From Methylophilus sp. 5 (GTDB lineage Bacteria > Pseudomonadota > Gammaproteobacteria > Burkholderiales > Methylophilaceae): DNA of 64,000 nucleotides. The stretch is taken from positions 2,294,001-2,358,000 of the forward strand of contig NZ_KI911560.1 of NCBI RefSeq assembly GCF_000515275.1, written 5' to 3'. Under the pieces are notes generated by a model. It saw nothing but the letters and a program-made list of their open reading frames with translations. It searched no databases and was not told where the DNA came from. A program made the translations under genes and the position numbers. Positions 1-10,117 of this stretch are shown in pieces (within the stretch, counting starts at the first letter, position 1; every line of letters starts with the position of its first letter).

Positions 1-563
1 CGTCGATTAAAGTCAGTGGCGATTATGCGTTTGGTACGTTGCGCACCGAAAGTGGTGTACATCGCTTGGTGCGTAAATCCCCGTTCGACGCCAACTCCAA
101 ACGCCACACCAGTTTTGCCAGCGTGCAGATTTTTCCTGAGGTGGATGATTCGATTGAGATTGATATTAATCCAGCCGATTTGCGTATTGATACCTATCGC
201 GCCAGTGGTGCGGGTGGTCAGCATATTAACAAGACTGACTCCGCCGTGCGGATTACCCACTTGCCGACCAATGTGGTGGTGCAATGCCAGAACGACCGTT
301 CGCAACATCGAAACCGCGAGGAGGCGATGAATATGCTGAAAGGCGCGTTGTATAACCTGGAACTCAATAAACGTAACGAAGAAAAGCAGGCGCTGGAAGA
401 TGCCAAAACGGATATTGGCTGGGGTCACCAGATCCGCAGCTATGTGCTAGACCAAGGTCGGATTAAAGATTTGCGTACCAACGTTGAAATAGGCAATACG
501 CAGGGCGTGCTGGATGGTGATTTAGACCCGTTTATTATGGAAAGCCTGAAGCAGGGCATGTAA
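1..563 (+). CDS. prfB: Peptide chain release factor 2 (RF2), C-terminal part
   Basis: RF2 recognises UGA and UAA stop codons in the ribosomal A site and triggers peptidyl-tRNA hydrolysis. The gene enters from the left edge; the reading frame is open from base 3 and ends at TAA 561-563, giving about 186 visible residues. The GGQ motif that reaches the peptidyl transferase centre is present ([17 protein letters not shown]), and the SPF tripeptide in [12 protein letters not shown] is the stop-codon-reading motif of RF2, as opposed to the PxT motif of RF1. The N-terminal part and any programmed frameshift site lie outside the window. A bidirectional terminator follows directly. Confidence 0.97.
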   Translation, partial: SIKVSGDYAFGTLRTESGVHRLVRKSPFDANSKRHTSFASVQIFPEVDDSIEIDINPADLRIDTYRASGAGGQHINKTDSAVRITHLPTNVVVQCQNDRSQHRNREEAMNMLKGALYNLELNKRNEEKQALEDAKTDIGWGHQIRSYVLDQGRIKDLRTNVEIGNTQGVLDGDLDPFIMESLKQGM

Positions 564-576
564 TAAATATAGGCAT

Positions 577-606
577 AAAAAAGGCAGCGATTTCGCTGCC
601 TTTTTT
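577..606. terminator. Bidirectional intrinsic terminator between prfB and the convergent SEC-C gene
   Basis: The stem AAGGCAGCG/CGCTGCCTT (581-589 with 593-601) has a tiny loop, is preceded by an A-run and followed by a T-run, so it can terminate transcription from both converging genes. Confidence 0.85.
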
Positions 607-607
607 A

Positions 608-1000
608 TTACCTGACCATCTCATCCGGCTGACCGTCAACATATAACCACCGCCCGCTCTCACGGCTAAAAAGGCTATGCTCTGTGAGCTGCTCTTTCTT
701 TTGTTGACCACTCTGAAAGGTCGCCACGAACGTGACAAAAGCGGTGTCAGCATCCGTTTTCTTATGTGACAACACCTGCAATTTTAACCATTTAATGCCA
801 CTGAGGCTTGCCAGTGTCAGGTCGGCCGGGCGCGTGTCTGCATGCCAGCTTTGCATAATATAGTCGGGTAACTTAAGCGCATACGCACTATAACGCGCAC
901 GCATCAGGTGCTCGGCATCTGGTGCAGCCAGTCCGTTATGTAATGGCTGGCAACAGTCTGCGTAAGCGTTGCCGCTATAGCATGGGCAGGGGTTTTTCAT
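608..1000 (-). CDS. YchJ/UPF0225-family SEC-C motif protein
   Basis: Small protein of 130 residues whose biochemical function is not established. The N-terminus MKNPCPCYSGNAYADCC is a SEC-C zinc-binding motif, followed by the YchJ-type body (PDAEHLMRARYSAYA, then WLKLQV and FVTFVATF strands of an NTF2-like fold). It lacks the second C-terminal SEC-C motif of the longer enterobacterial YchJ. I start it at the ATG at 1000, immediately before the zinc motif; an in-frame start six codons upstream is possible but adds nothing conserved. It converges on prfB across a shared terminator. Confidence 0.85.
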   Translation of the reverse strand: MKNPCPCYSGNAYADCCQPLHNGLAAPDAEHLMRARYSAYALKLPDYIMQSWHADTRPADLTLASLSGIKWLKLQVLSHKKTDADTAFVTFVATFQSGQQKKEQLTEHSLFSRESGRWLYVDGQPDEMVR

Positions 1001-1038
1001 GGTGACACCAGATTGCAAAAACGCAATTATACGCGTTG

Positions 1039-1503
1039 CTAAAACAATTCTGCCTGCGCGGCAGGTGGCGCAGCCAGCAATTTATCTATATCAATCTCAA
1101 AGATTCCCAGTTTGCCAGCGCAGGGCATCAAGGCTAATGGCGTGGCCTGTTCAAATAAAAAACCGTAATACTCCTGATGCACGCCACCAAAATGCGCGCG
1201 TTGCTCACGGCTGATGCCAGCAGGTAACTCGCCAGGCTTGCTGCATAACACCAGTCTGGCAATCCCCACCACGCCGCCATACTCCAGTTTGTCTTGGTCG
1301 GGGATAGGAATGTCGGTATGGCGTTTGATGTGCTGGTAATATTCTTCATACAGGCCTTTGCTGGCATGAATGAGCATGGGGCCGCGATATTGCGTGCCCC
1401 AGCTACGGTCATCTACCAGCAAGTAGCCGTTCGCAATCAACCAGGCGAAAGGTTGCTTGAGTGAGAGCGCTTTGATGACGCCAGAAAGCGCGAACGTTGA
1501 CAT
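1039..1503 (-). CDS. ASCH-domain protein
   Basis: A 154-residue protein with the ASCH signature near the N-terminus: ALSLKQPFAWLIANGYLLV, then DDRSWGTQYRGPMLIHASKG. ASCH is a PUA-related beta-barrel fold thought to bind RNA or modified nucleosides; some members are N4-acetylcytidine amidohydrolases, but the substrate here cannot be assigned. The usual E-N-R triplet of the pocket reads D-D-R here. It sits just downstream of prfC on the same strand (23-base gap), which fits an RNA or translation-linked role but does not prove one. Confidence 0.75.
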   Translation of the reverse strand: MSTFALSGVIKALSLKQPFAWLIANGYLLVDDRSWGTQYRGPMLIHASKGLYEEYYQHIKRHTDIPIPDQDKLEYGGVVGIARLVLCSKPGELPAGISREQRAHFGGVHQEYYGFLFEQATPLALMPCAGKLGIFEIDIDKLLAAPPAAQAELF

Positions 1504-1526
1504 GGGGTGGGCGACTGGGTAATGGC

Positions 1527-3101
1527 TTAAGCGATTTCTCGCGTTTGTTTAAACTCAATATCCGGGTAACGCTCTTGTGCCATTTGCAGGTTAACGCGGT
1601 TAGGCGCCAGGTAGACGTAATCATCGGCGCTATCCAGGCCAACGTTAAAGCCGTATTTGTCGGCAATGGCTTTTAAGTCGGCGTCACTGCCCTTGAGCCA
1701 GCGTGTGGTGTAGCAGTCGTAGGGTTCAAATACCATATCGACGCCATATTCGTGCTCTAAGCGGTGCGCCACAACCTCAAACTGCAGCATACCGACGGCG
1801 CCCAAAATCAAGTCGTTAGATAGCAAGGGGCGGAATAATTGTGCCGCGCCTTCTTCGGATAACTGTTTGAGGCCGATTTGTAATTGCTTCATTTTCATCG
1901 GGTTTTTAATGCGCGCACGACGAAAAAACTCGGGTGCAAATGATGGGATGCCGATGAATTTGAGCGCTTCGCTCTCGGTAAAGGTATCGCCTAATTTAAT
2001 GGTGCCATGGTTAGGAATACCAATAATGTCGCCAGAATAAGCTTCGTCCATGATGGTGCGGTCTTGCGCCATAAAGGTAATGGCGTTATTCACATTAAGC
2101 ATTTTGCCCGAAGCCACTTGCTTGATTTTCATGCCGCGTTCAAAACGGCCAGAACACACGCGCAAAAACGCAATGCGGTCACGGTGTTTTGGGTCCATAT
2201 TGGCTTGGATTTTAAACACAAAGCCTGTGAATTTCTCTTCATTGGCTGCGACGGCACGGGTGGCTGTGTTGCGCGCTTGTGGCGGCGGCGATAAGTCTAC
2301 GACGGCATCCAGCAATGATTGCACGCCGAAGTTATTAACGGCAGAGCCAAAGAACACCGGTGTTTGTTTGCCGCTCAAATAGCGCTCTTTGTTAAACGCA
2401 TGAGAGGCACCGCGCACCAGCTCAATGTCTACGCGTAACTCTTGCGCCTGGTAACCGATCAGCTCATCCAGGCGCGGGTTATCCAGGCCTTGAATGGTTT
2501 CTGAGGTGCCTTTTTCAGCGCGAGGGTCAAAAAATAAAATGGAGTCGTTGACCAGGCTATAGACGCCACGGAAAGTTTTACCCATGCCGATTGGCCAGGT
2601 CATTGGCGCACACTCCATGCCCAAGGTGGTTTCGATTTCGTCCAGCAACTCAATCGGCGCGCGGCTTTCGCGGTCCAGCTTGTTAATGAAGGTGATAATT
2701 GGCGTGTCGCGCATGCGACACACATTCAGCAACTTAATCGTTTGCGCCTCCACACCATTAACGGAGTCAATCACCATCACAGCAGAGTCGACGGCGGTCA
2801 GTGTTCGGTAAGTGTCTTCCGAGAAGTCATCATGGCCTGGGGTGTCTAGCAGGTTGACCATATGCTCACGGTACGGGAACTGCATGACAGACGAGGTGAC
2901 TGAAATGCCGCGTTGCTTTTCCAGTTCCATCCAGTCAGACGTAGCATGGCGGGCCGCTTTACGGCCACGTACTTCACCAGCGACCTGAATCGCGCCACCA
3001 AACCACAACAGTTTTTCTGTGAGCGTGGTTTTACCCGCATCCGGGTGCGAAATAATGGCAAAGGTACGGCGGCGTTGGACTTCTTGCTGCAAACTGGACA
3101 T
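1527..3101 (-). CDS. prfC: Peptide chain release factor 3 (RF3)
   Basis: RF3 is a translational GTPase that speeds recycling of RF1/RF2 from the ribosome after termination. The 524-residue protein has the G1 loop HPDAGKTT at residues 19-26, switch region [13 protein letters not shown]3 DTPGHDDF and G4 NKLDRE, followed by the RF3-specific C-terminal domains; full length for the family. A perfect 11-bp hairpin lies right before the ATG (3107-3133) and leaves no clear Shine-Dalgarno sequence, which could matter for expression. The gene is about 1 kb from prfB in convergent orientation. Confidence 0.97.
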   Translation of the reverse strand: MSSLQQEVQRRRTFAIISHPDAGKTTLTEKLLWFGGAIQVAGEVRGRKAARHATSDWMELEKQRGISVTSSVMQFPYREHMVNLLDTPGHDDFSEDTYRTLTAVDSAVMVIDSVNGVEAQTIKLLNVCRMRDTPIITFINKLDRESRAPIELLDEIETTLGMECAPMTWPIGMGKTFRGVYSLVNDSILFFDPRAEKGTSETIQGLDNPRLDELIGYQAQELRVDIELVRGASHAFNKERYLSGKQTPVFFGSAVNNFGVQSLLDAVVDLSPPPQARNTATRAVAANEEKFTGFVFKIQANMDPKHRDRIAFLRVCSGRFERGMKIKQVASGKMLNVNNAITFMAQDRTIMDEAYSGDIIGIPNHGTIKLGDTFTESEALKFIGIPSFAPEFFRRARIKNPMKMKQLQIGLKQLSEEGAAQLFRPLLSNDLILGAVGMLQFEVVAHRLEHEYGVDMVFEPYDCYTTRWLKGSDADLKAIADKYGFNVGLDSADDYVYLAPNRVNLQMAQERYPDIEFKQTREIA

Positions 3102-3102
3102 G

Positions 3103-3133
3103 AAAAAATAGCGCTTTGGAAAAAAGCGCTATT
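3103..3133 (-). terminator. Hairpin with T-run directly abutting the prfC start codon
   Basis: On the reverse strand an 11-bp stem (3123-3133 with 3107-3117, core AGCGCT) is followed by six T bases that end one base before the prfC ATG. It has the form of an intrinsic terminator for what lies upstream, or it could hide the prfC ribosome binding region. Confidence 0.6.
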
Positions 3134-3159
3134 CTAACCTAATCAAAGACTTGGCCGGA

Positions 3160-3222
3160 TTATTTTCGCATCAGGAAGATGGCGATCGCTGCGAAAACAA
3201 TCAGAATAATTAAACCTTCCAT
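3160..3222 (-). CDS. Candidate 20-residue membrane microprotein
   Basis: A short ORF reads MEGLIILIVFAAIAIFLMRK and stops at TAA. It would form one transmembrane helix with an acidic N-terminal residue and a basic C-terminal pair, the usual layout of bacterial single-helix microproteins. The Shine-Dalgarno match upstream is weak (AAAGACA). The ORF is followed on the same strand by a terminator-like hairpin before prfC. No family is recognised; the call rests on hydrophobicity and position only, and a chance ORF cannot be excluded. Confidence 0.4.
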   Translation of the reverse strand: MEGLIILIVFAAIAIFLMRK

Positions 3223-3246
3223 AAATTGTCTTTTAAAAACATTTTT

Positions 3247-3280
3247 TGCCGCCGATGGACGCGGATAAACGCAGATAAAT
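3247..3280 (+). repeat. Dispersed 10-bp-unit repeat, family A (solo copy)
   Basis: Three degenerate tandem units of the form CGCGGATAAA (the last two are CGCGGATAAA and CGCAGATAAA). The same family recurs at 29711-29745, 29800-29829 and 54944-54980, always between genes. Confidence 0.75.
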
Positions 3281-3307
3281 TCTTTGGGTTAACCGCATTT
3301 TTCTGAC

Positions 3308-5284
3308 TTAATTCACTGGTTGTTTTAATTGGTCCAAAATGGCGGGGTTGTCCAGCGTAGAAATATCCGATGTAATTTCTTCACCTTTGGCCAGGCTGCG
3401 TAACAAGCGGCGCATGATCTTGCCAGAGCGTGTTTTGGGTAAGTTATCGCCAAAACGGATTTCGTCTGGTTTGGCAATCGGGCCGATCTCTTTGCCTACC
3501 CACTCGCGCAGTTCGGCAACGATTTTTTTGGCCTCTTCGCCTTCCGGGCGTTTACCTTTGAGCACGACATAAGCCACCACAGACTCGCCCTTAATCGGGT
3601 GCGGTTTACCTACCACGGCAGATTCAGCCACCAAGTGGTTAGCGACCAGTGCGGATTCAATCTCCATGGTGCCAAGGCGGTGACCAGACACGTTCAGCAC
3701 GTCGTCGATACGACCCATGATGGTGAAGTTGCCGGTGTTCACATCGCGCACCGCACCATCACCAGCTAAATACAACGTACCGCCCAGCTCAGGCGGGAAG
3801 TAGCTGGCTTTGTAACGCTCAGGGTCGTTGTAAATAGTGCGTATCATCGAGGGCCACGGTTTTTTTATGACCAGCAGGCCACCGCTGCCCCAGGGCGTGT
3901 CGTTGCCGACTTCGTCGACCACGTCAATATCAATACCGGGGAAAGGCAGGGTACACGAACCTGGCACCAATGGGGTTGCCCCTGGCAATGGCGTGATGAC
4001 ATGGCCGCCGGTTTCAGTTTGCCAGAAGGTATCGACAATCGGGCAACGGTTGCCGCCCACTTGCTCGTAGTACCACATCCAGGCTTCCGGGTTGATTGGC
4101 TCGCCGACCGTGCCCAGCAAGCGCAGGCTGGATAAGTCAAAGTGGTTAGGGTGTGTGGTGAAGTCGGTTTCACCGGCTTTAATCAATGAGCGGATCGCCG
4201 TTGGCGCAGTGTAAAACACGCTGACTTTGTGGCGCTGGATCATCTCCCAGAAACGACCGGCATTGGGGAAGCTTGGAATCCCTTCAAATACAATTTGCGT
4301 CGCGCCCATGGCCAGCGGGCCATAAGTCACGTAGCTGTGGCCGGTAATCCAGCCCACATCAGCCGTACACCAGTAAATGTCGTCCGGTTTAATGTCAAAG
4401 GTCCAGCGCATGGTGTTCATGGCGTGCAGCAGATAACCTGCCGAGCTGTGTTGTACGCCTTTAGGCTTGCCGGTAGAGCCCGAGGTGTAGAGCAAAAATA
4501 AAGGGTGCTCGGCGTCGACCATGACTGGTTCACATTCGTCGGCTTTGCCTGCAATCAGGTCATGCCACCAGGTACATTTGCTATCCCAGGCCACGTCTTG
4601 GCCGGTTTTTTTAAATACCACCATATGGCGGATGCTGTCACAGCCGCCCATGGCAATGCCTTCATCCACCGCTTGTTTAAGCGGCAAGGTTTTGCCGCCA
4701 CGGTATTGGCCGTCTGAGGTGATCACAGCCACTGCACCAGCGTCGATAATGCGCTCATTGAGGCTTTTGGCTGAAAAGCCGCCAAATACCACCGAGTGGA
4801 TAATGCCTAAGCGCGCGCAGGCTTGCATGGCCACAATCGCTTCAATGCCCATCGGCAAATAGATAATGACACGGTCACCTTTCACCAGGTTGAGTGATTT
4901 TAAGCCGTTAGCAAACTGGCAAACCTGGTGATACAACTGTTTATAGCTGATATTTTTAACGTCACCATTGTCCGCTTCAAAAATAATGGCTGTTTTGTTC
5001 GGAATGGTGTGCAGGTGTTTGTCCAGGCAATTGGCTGAGACATTGAGCTCACCATCTTCAAACCACTTGTAAAACGGCGCGTTATCTTCATTGAGCGTTT
5101 TGGTGAATGGTTTGTGCCAAATCAATAACTCACGCGCCAGCTTGGCCCAGAATCCTTCGTAATCCTGTGCGGCTTCCTGGCACAACCGTTGATATTCCTC
5201 CATGCTGGCCACGGTGGCCTGATTGGCAAAAGCCTTATCTGGCGCAAATACGCGGCGTTCATGAAGTACAGATTCGATAGACAT
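3308..5284 (-). CDS. acs: Acetyl-CoA synthetase
   Basis: AMP-forming acetate-CoA ligase: acetate + ATP + CoA gives acetyl-CoA, AMP and PPi. The protein of 658 residues shows the adenylate-forming P-loop [14 protein letters not shown], the [14 protein letters not shown] stretch, the [11 protein letters not shown] motif and the C-terminal [14 protein letters not shown], whose lysine is the usual target of reversible acetylation. I use the ATG at 5284 ([13 protein letters not shown]), preceded by a GGGGG Shine-Dalgarno, rather than a TTG four codons upstream. It is divergent from glnE with about 130 bases between them. Confidence 0.97.
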   Translation of the reverse strand: MSIESVLHERRVFAPDKAFANQATVASMEEYQRLCQEAAQDYEGFWAKLARELLIWHKPFTKTLNEDNAPFYKWFEDGELNVSANCLDKHLHTIPNKTAIIFEADNGDVKNISYKQLYHQVCQFANGLKSLNLVKGDRVIIYLPMGIEAIVAMQACARLGIIHSVVFGGFSAKSLNERIIDAGAVAVITSDGQYRGGKTLPLKQAVDEGIAMGGCDSIRHMVVFKKTGQDVAWDSKCTWWHDLIAGKADECEPVMVDAEHPLFLLYTSGSTGKPKGVQHSSAGYLLHAMNTMRWTFDIKPDDIYWCTADVGWITGHSYVTYGPLAMGATQIVFEGIPSFPNAGRFWEMIQRHKVSVFYTAPTAIRSLIKAGETDFTTHPNHFDLSSLRLLGTVGEPINPEAWMWYYEQVGGNRCPIVDTFWQTETGGHVITPLPGATPLVPGSCTLPFPGIDIDVVDEVGNDTPWGSGGLLVIKKPWPSMIRTIYNDPERYKASYFPPELGGTLYLAGDGAVRDVNTGNFTIMGRIDDVLNVSGHRLGTMEIESALVANHLVAESAVVGKPHPIKGESVVAYVVLKGKRPEGEEAKKIVAELREWVGKEIGPIAKPDEIRFGDNLPKTRSGKIMRRLLRSLAKGEEITSDISTLDNPAILDQLKQPVN

Positions 5285-5418
5285 AGCGACCCCCAAAAAT
5301 CAATGTCAAAAATGTAAAGTGCGAAAGACAAAAACGTAAGCGAACCTCAGGTATTATTATTCTGGTTCTAAATTGACAAACTCTCCGAGCACACCACTCA
5401 TTACACGAGCAAAAACTC

Positions 5419-8151
5419 ATGCAACAGCTTGCCCAAATTCTAACAGAAAAGCAGGTCACGTCTACAGAGGCCGCCTATTTGCTGCATGCAGCAGCCTGCA
5501 GCCCGTTTTTTGCCAGATTCGTTACGAAACATACAGATTTTATAACTGATTTGTTAGACAACTTATATAAGACATATAAGACTGGAAATGTTAATGCATT
5601 GTTTTTATATGAAAAAGATATTGAAGAATCTGTTTTTTTGCAACAAATCAGATTAACTCGACAACGTTTAATGGCGCATATGATCGTGCGTGATCTGAAT
5701 GGCCTGGCCGACTTTGCCGAGGTGGCTGAGATCACTAGCGCGTTGGCAGAGTCGGCGATTGCCGCTGCGGCTGATTTTTATCATGCACGCTTGGCTGAGG
5801 TGTATGGTGCGCCGCGCGACGACAGTGGCCAGACGCAACAGCTGATTGTGGTCGGTATGGGCAAGCTGGGCGGGCGCGAACTCAATGTGTCGTCTGACAT
5901 AGACCTGATTTTCGCTTATGAGCAAGCAGGCGTGACTGATGGTGAAAAGTCTATCAGTAACCAGGACTTTTTTACCCGGCTAGGTAAAAAGGTGATTGCG
6001 GCGCTGGATGATGTTACCGCCGACGGCTTTGTGTTCAGGGTTGATATGCGTTTGCGGCCATTTGGCTCGGAAGGTGCGCTGGTGTGCAACCTGGATGCGC
6101 TGGAGGATTATTACCAGAATTATGGCCGCGAATGGGAACGTTATGCCTGGATTAAGGGCCGCGCCGTGTATGGGCCAGATGCGGCATTGAGCAAGGTGAT
6201 GAAGCCGTTTGTATTTCGCAAATACCTCGACTTTAATGCCTATGCCTCCATGCGCGACCTCAAAGTGCAGATTCAGCGCGATGTAGTACAGCGCCGCATG
6301 TCCGACAATATCAAACTGGGCCGTGGCGGTATTCGTGAGGTGGAGTTTATTGCACAGGTGTTTCAGTTGATTCGTGGCGGGCAAGTGCCGGATTTGCAGA
6401 TTAAGCCGACACTGGCGGTGCTGGATTGTCTGGCTGCCCGTAGCATGCTGCCTGCGGCTGATGTGGCTGAGTTAAAGCAAAGCTATATTTACCTGCGCAA
6501 TCTGGAACATCGGCTGATGTATATCGACGACCAGCAAACGCAGGATTTGCCTGACTCGGAAACCTATCGAGGCTATTTGCTACAAATGCTTAAACAGCCC
6601 GATTGGGCCAGTTTTAAAGCTGAGCTTAATGTGCACCGTGATCGCGTACAGCGCTTTTTTGATGACACGTTTAAAGACGAAAAAAGCGATGATTTACAGC
6701 AGGAAACTGCGCTGTGGCAAGGCACGCTGAGCGCGGCTGAAGGCGAGCAGTGGTTGCAACAACATGGCTACACACGTGCCAGCGATGTGGTGCATTTGCT
6801 GCAACAAACGCGTAACAGTCAACGCATACAGCAACTGCCGGAACAAAGCCGCCGTCGACTAGATCAACTGATGCCTTTGTTATTGCGCGAGGCGAGCCAG
6901 CAGCAAAGCGCAACACCGGATACAGCTTTAATACGCACACTGGATTTACTGGAGAGTATTTGCCGCCGTGCCAGCTATTTGGCGCTATTGGCCGAGTTTC
7001 CAGATGCGCTGGCGTTAATCGTCAAATTATGTGCGGCCAGCCCGTGGATTGCGCAGTACGTGTCTGCGCACCCGATTTTGCTCGACGAATTGCTCAACAA
7101 ACAAACTCTGTTTAAGCGGCTGGATGCCGTGCAGTTAAAGGCCGAACTGACGCGGCATATGCAGCAACTGGCAGGCGATGTTGAAGCGCAAATGGACGCC
7201 ATACGGCATTTTAAACACGCCAATGTGCTTAAAATTGCAGCACAAGATTTGATGACGGCCTTGCCGCTGGAGGCTATTTCAGACGATTTGAGCGCATTGG
7301 CTGATGTGATTTTGCAGGTGAGTGTGCAAACCGTGTGGCAAAACCTGTCGTTTAAGCATATGGAGACACCGAAGTTTGCGGTGATCGGCTATGGCAAGCT
7401 GGGAGGTAAAGAGCTCGGTTATTTGTCAGACCTGGACATTATTTTCTTGTTTGAAGATGATGCAGAGCGGGCGCAGGAAATTTATGCGCGCTTTGCCCAG
7501 CGCTTAAATACCTGGTTTAACACCTTGACCAATGCCGGGCTGCTGTATGAAACCGATTTGCAACTGCGGCCAGACGGTAACAGTGGTTTGCTGGTGAGCA
7601 CCGTTGAGGCGTTCAACGCGTATCAGCAACACAAAGCCTGGGTGTGGGAGCATCAGGCGATTACGCGCGCGCGGTTTGTGGCAGGTGACGCCAGCATTGG
7701 TGAGGCGTTTGAGCGAATTCGTCACCAAATGATGTGCCAGCCACGCGATACGCAGGCGCTAAAAAATGACATTGCGCAGATGCGCGAAAAAATGCGCGAG
7801 GCACATAAGCCCAAAGCCGACCGTTTTGAGGTGAAGCAGGGGGTTGGTGGCATTATTGACGTGGAGTTTATGGTGCAATATCTGGTATTAGCGCAGGCGG
7901 TGCATTACCCAGAACTCACCGATAATATTGGTAATATTGCCTTGTTGCAGCGCTGCGCCAACCTGGGCTTGATTGAATCAGCTGCGCTGGCAGAGCGGGT
8001 GGCAGATGCTTATCGCGAATATCGCACCTTGATTCATCATGCTAAATTGCAAGGGCAGGAGGCAGTGGTGGCTAGTGACCAACTGCAAGCTGAGCGTGCC
8101 GCTGTGGTGCAGCTGTGGCACGCCTTATTTGCTTCTGGCCTGGCTGTGTGA
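5419..8151 (+). CDS. glnE: Bifunctional glutamine synthetase adenylyltransferase/deadenylase
   Basis: GlnE attaches and removes AMP on glutamine synthetase in response to PII signals, so setting nitrogen assimilation. The 910-residue protein has the expected two nucleotidyltransferase domains, each with a G-x-D-type metal site: VVGMGKLGGRELNVSSDIDLIF in the first half and GYGKLGGKELGYLSDLDIIF in the second. Both conserved Asp pairs are intact, so both activities are predicted. The first 250 bases of the gene are strikingly AT-rich (about 5510-5670) compared with the rest, while the frame stays open. It converges with the downstream diguanylate cyclase with only 13 bases between stops. Confidence 0.96.
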   Translation: MQQLAQILTEKQVTSTEAAYLLHAAACSPFFARFVTKHTDFITDLLDNLYKTYKTGNVNALFLYEKDIEESVFLQQIRLTRQRLMAHMIVRDLNGLADFAEVAEITSALAESAIAAAADFYHARLAEVYGAPRDDSGQTQQLIVVGMGKLGGRELNVSSDIDLIFAYEQAGVTDGEKSISNQDFFTRLGKKVIAALDDVTADGFVFRVDMRLRPFGSEGALVCNLDALEDYYQNYGREWERYAWIKGRAVYGPDAALSKVMKPFVFRKYLDFNAYASMRDLKVQIQRDVVQRRMSDNIKLGRGGIREVEFIAQVFQLIRGGQVPDLQIKPTLAVLDCLAARSMLPAADVAELKQSYIYLRNLEHRLMYIDDQQTQDLPDSETYRGYLLQMLKQPDWASFKAELNVHRDRVQRFFDDTFKDEKSDDLQQETALWQGTLSAAEGEQWLQQHGYTRASDVVHLLQQTRNSQRIQQLPEQSRRRLDQLMPLLLREASQQQSATPDTALIRTLDLLESICRRASYLALLAEFPDALALIVKLCAASPWIAQYVSAHPILLDELLNKQTLFKRLDAVQLKAELTRHMQQLAGDVEAQMDAIRHFKHANVLKIAAQDLMTALPLEAISDDLSALADVILQVSVQTVWQNLSFKHMETPKFAVIGYGKLGGKELGYLSDLDIIFLFEDDAERAQEIYARFAQRLNTWFNTLTNAGLLYETDLQLRPDGNSGLLVSTVEAFNAYQQHKAWVWEHQAITRARFVAGDASIGEAFERIRHQMMCQPRDTQALKNDIAQMREKMREAHKPKADRFEVKQGVGGIIDVEFMVQYLVLAQAVHYPELTDNIGNIALLQRCANLGLIESAALAERVADAYREYRTLIHHAKLQGQEAVVASDQLQAERAAVVQLWHALFASGLAV

Positions 8152-8164
8152 TTGCATCGTATAT

Positions 8165-10117
8165 TTAACTGTCAGGCATGCCTTCCGGTGTCGCTGCATT
8201 GCCTGCATAGCTAATCACAAGGTTGCGGCCGGACTGTTTGGCCTCATAAAGTGCTAAGTCGGCATGTTTATACAATAGTTCGTAGGCGTAAATTGTCTCT
8301 GTCGCGCAAGAGATACCAATACTGATGGTGGTGTGAAAGCTTTGTGTACGCTGCGCCGTATAAAATGATAGCTCGGCAATCATGACGCGAATGCGCTCAG
8401 CAATCACACGTGCTTCTTCTAAGCTAGTGTTTGGTAACACCACCGCAAATTCTTCACCGCCCAGCCTGCCCAGCAAGTCTTTTTCACGGATGGTGTTTTC
8501 AATAGTGCGCGCACAAGCCACCAACACCTGGTCGCCTTGCGGATGGCCGTAGGTGTCATTAATCATTTTAAATAAGTCGATATCCAGCATTAAAAAACAC
8601 AGCGGCTCGCCCGCATGGTCTGCTTGTTGCAACAAAGCTTTGGCGCGGTTGTAAAAAGAATGGCGGTTAGGAATCTGCGTCAGGCTGTCGATGGTGGCTT
8701 CTTTTTCGGCTTTATCTTTGGCGCGCTGCAATTCGCGGGTTCTGACCTTGACCTGATCCTCCAGTGAGTGGGTCAGGCGTTGCATATCGCTGCGGAAGTT
8801 CTGCAGGCTGCCAGACATACTTTTAAACAACTTGGCCAGCTTGCCGATTTCATTGTCGAGGTGGTCGGGCAAGGGCAGCACATTGCCGGTAATTTTTTCG
8901 TAACGTTGCCCTTCAATCGCACTCGATGCATCCATAAAGGTTTCTAGTGGTTTCACCACTTTTTTCATCATCACCAGATACAGCATGACGAGTTCAATCA
9001 CCAACGCAAACAGACTCACAATCAGGATAAATTTAGCCGCTTTGAGCGAAGGCGAGGAGAGCAAGGATTTAGGATAAACCGTGACAAACCACCAGCCGGG
9101 GCCCTCAATTTTGCTCACAGCGAGAAACTCGTCCTCAGCTTCCACAATAAAGTAATCGGCTTGTTTTTTCTGGATTTTGGCCTGTAGGGTCTGGAAATAA
9201 TGATTGAGTTGCGTGTCTTTAAGCTTTGAAATCATCAACATGCCGCGCGTGCGGTCCATCTCTTTTCTTTTGGCTGGATGTGCAATCAGGCGGCCATCTT
9301 CTCTAAAAATAAAGTTATAGGTGCCAGACAAATGGTCCTTAAACACGCGGTCAAACAAAGCATTGAGCAAAATGTCATGGCCGATATTCAGCGTGTTGGT
9401 GGGCGTAATGTCAATGGGTGTTTCCAGTGACACCATCCACTCCAGCGCGGTTGGGTCGTAGTAAAGGCCAGTCCAGACACTTTCGCGGTTCGGGTTATTT
9501 TGCCGGGTGGTGATATACACCCATTCTTCACTTAGCACATTTAACTTGCTGGTGGCGTTATCTGCCCACCGCACGCCCGGCCAATACACAATATTGACGT
9601 TCTCTGGCATCGACACATACAGATTGGCAAATTGCCGGGTCCAGGCCACACCAAAGTGATCAACCATGGTATAGGCGAGCAGCAGCTTTTTTCTAAAGGC
9701 ATTGTTTTCTATGGGCGCGTTAGCGCCAATATAGGCGGTGACATCTTTGCTAATGAGCCCGGAGTGATTGAAGTAACCGTCGTAGGCTTTTTTTTGCAAA
9801 TGAATGGTCTGGTCTGGCCGTCTCTCAAACGCATGCCAAAAGAACTTATCGTTATAAAAAAAATCTTGCTGCCAGTGCGCGAGATAAGTGGCTCTGAAGA
9901 TTTCGTGATTCGATTCTGCCAGTTTAAAAATGCCGCTCTCACGCTGGCCGCGCTCCTGAATATATTGTTCCAGGCCATCTATGGTTGAGCTCACCAGGGT
10001 TTTATAAATATGCCAGTAGGTCAGCGCGCTCACGGCAATAATGACGATGCTGACCCTGACAGCCATCTGCAACATCACATCCATGGTCAGCGATTGTTTG
10101 TAATTCGGGAAGCGCAT
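8165..10117 (-). CDS. Membrane-anchored diguanylate cyclase with periplasmic sensor domain
   Basis: Predicted to make cyclic di-GMP from two GTP. The 650-residue chain has a first membrane helix (about 15-36), a periplasmic sensor of about 320 residues resembling a dCache-type ligand domain, a second helix (about 360-383), a HAMP-like linker and coiled coil, and a C-terminal GGDEF domain. The catalytic motif reads GGEEF (about 552-556), an active variant, and the inhibitory site RxxD (REKD) stands exactly five residues before it, so product feedback is expected. No EAL domain follows. The ligand is unknown. Its leader holds a small CTGAAT/ATTCAG hairpin at 10163-10178. Confidence 0.92.
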   Translation of the reverse strand: MRFPNYKQSLTMDVMLQMAVRVSIVIIAVSALTYWHIYKTLVSSTIDGLEQYIQERGQRESGIFKLAESNHEIFRATYLAHWQQDFFYNDKFFWHAFERRPDQTIHLQKKAYDGYFNHSGLISKDVTAYIGANAPIENNAFRKKLLLAYTMVDHFGVAWTRQFANLYVSMPENVNIVYWPGVRWADNATSKLNVLSEEWVYITTRQNNPNRESVWTGLYYDPTALEWMVSLETPIDITPTNTLNIGHDILLNALFDRVFKDHLSGTYNFIFREDGRLIAHPAKRKEMDRTRGMLMISKLKDTQLNHYFQTLQAKIQKKQADYFIVEAEDEFLAVSKIEGPGWWFVTVYPKSLLSSPSLKAAKFILIVSLFALVIELVMLYLVMMKKVVKPLETFMDASSAIEGQRYEKITGNVLPLPDHLDNEIGKLAKLFKSMSGSLQNFRSDMQRLTHSLEDQVKVRTRELQRAKDKAEKEATIDSLTQIPNRHSFYNRAKALLQQADHAGEPLCFLMLDIDLFKMINDTYGHPQGDQVLVACARTIENTIREKDLLGRLGGEEFAVVLPNTSLEEARVIAERIRVMIAELSFYTAQRTQSFHTTISIGISCATETIYAYELLYKHADLALYEAKQSGRNLVISYAGNAATPEGMPDS

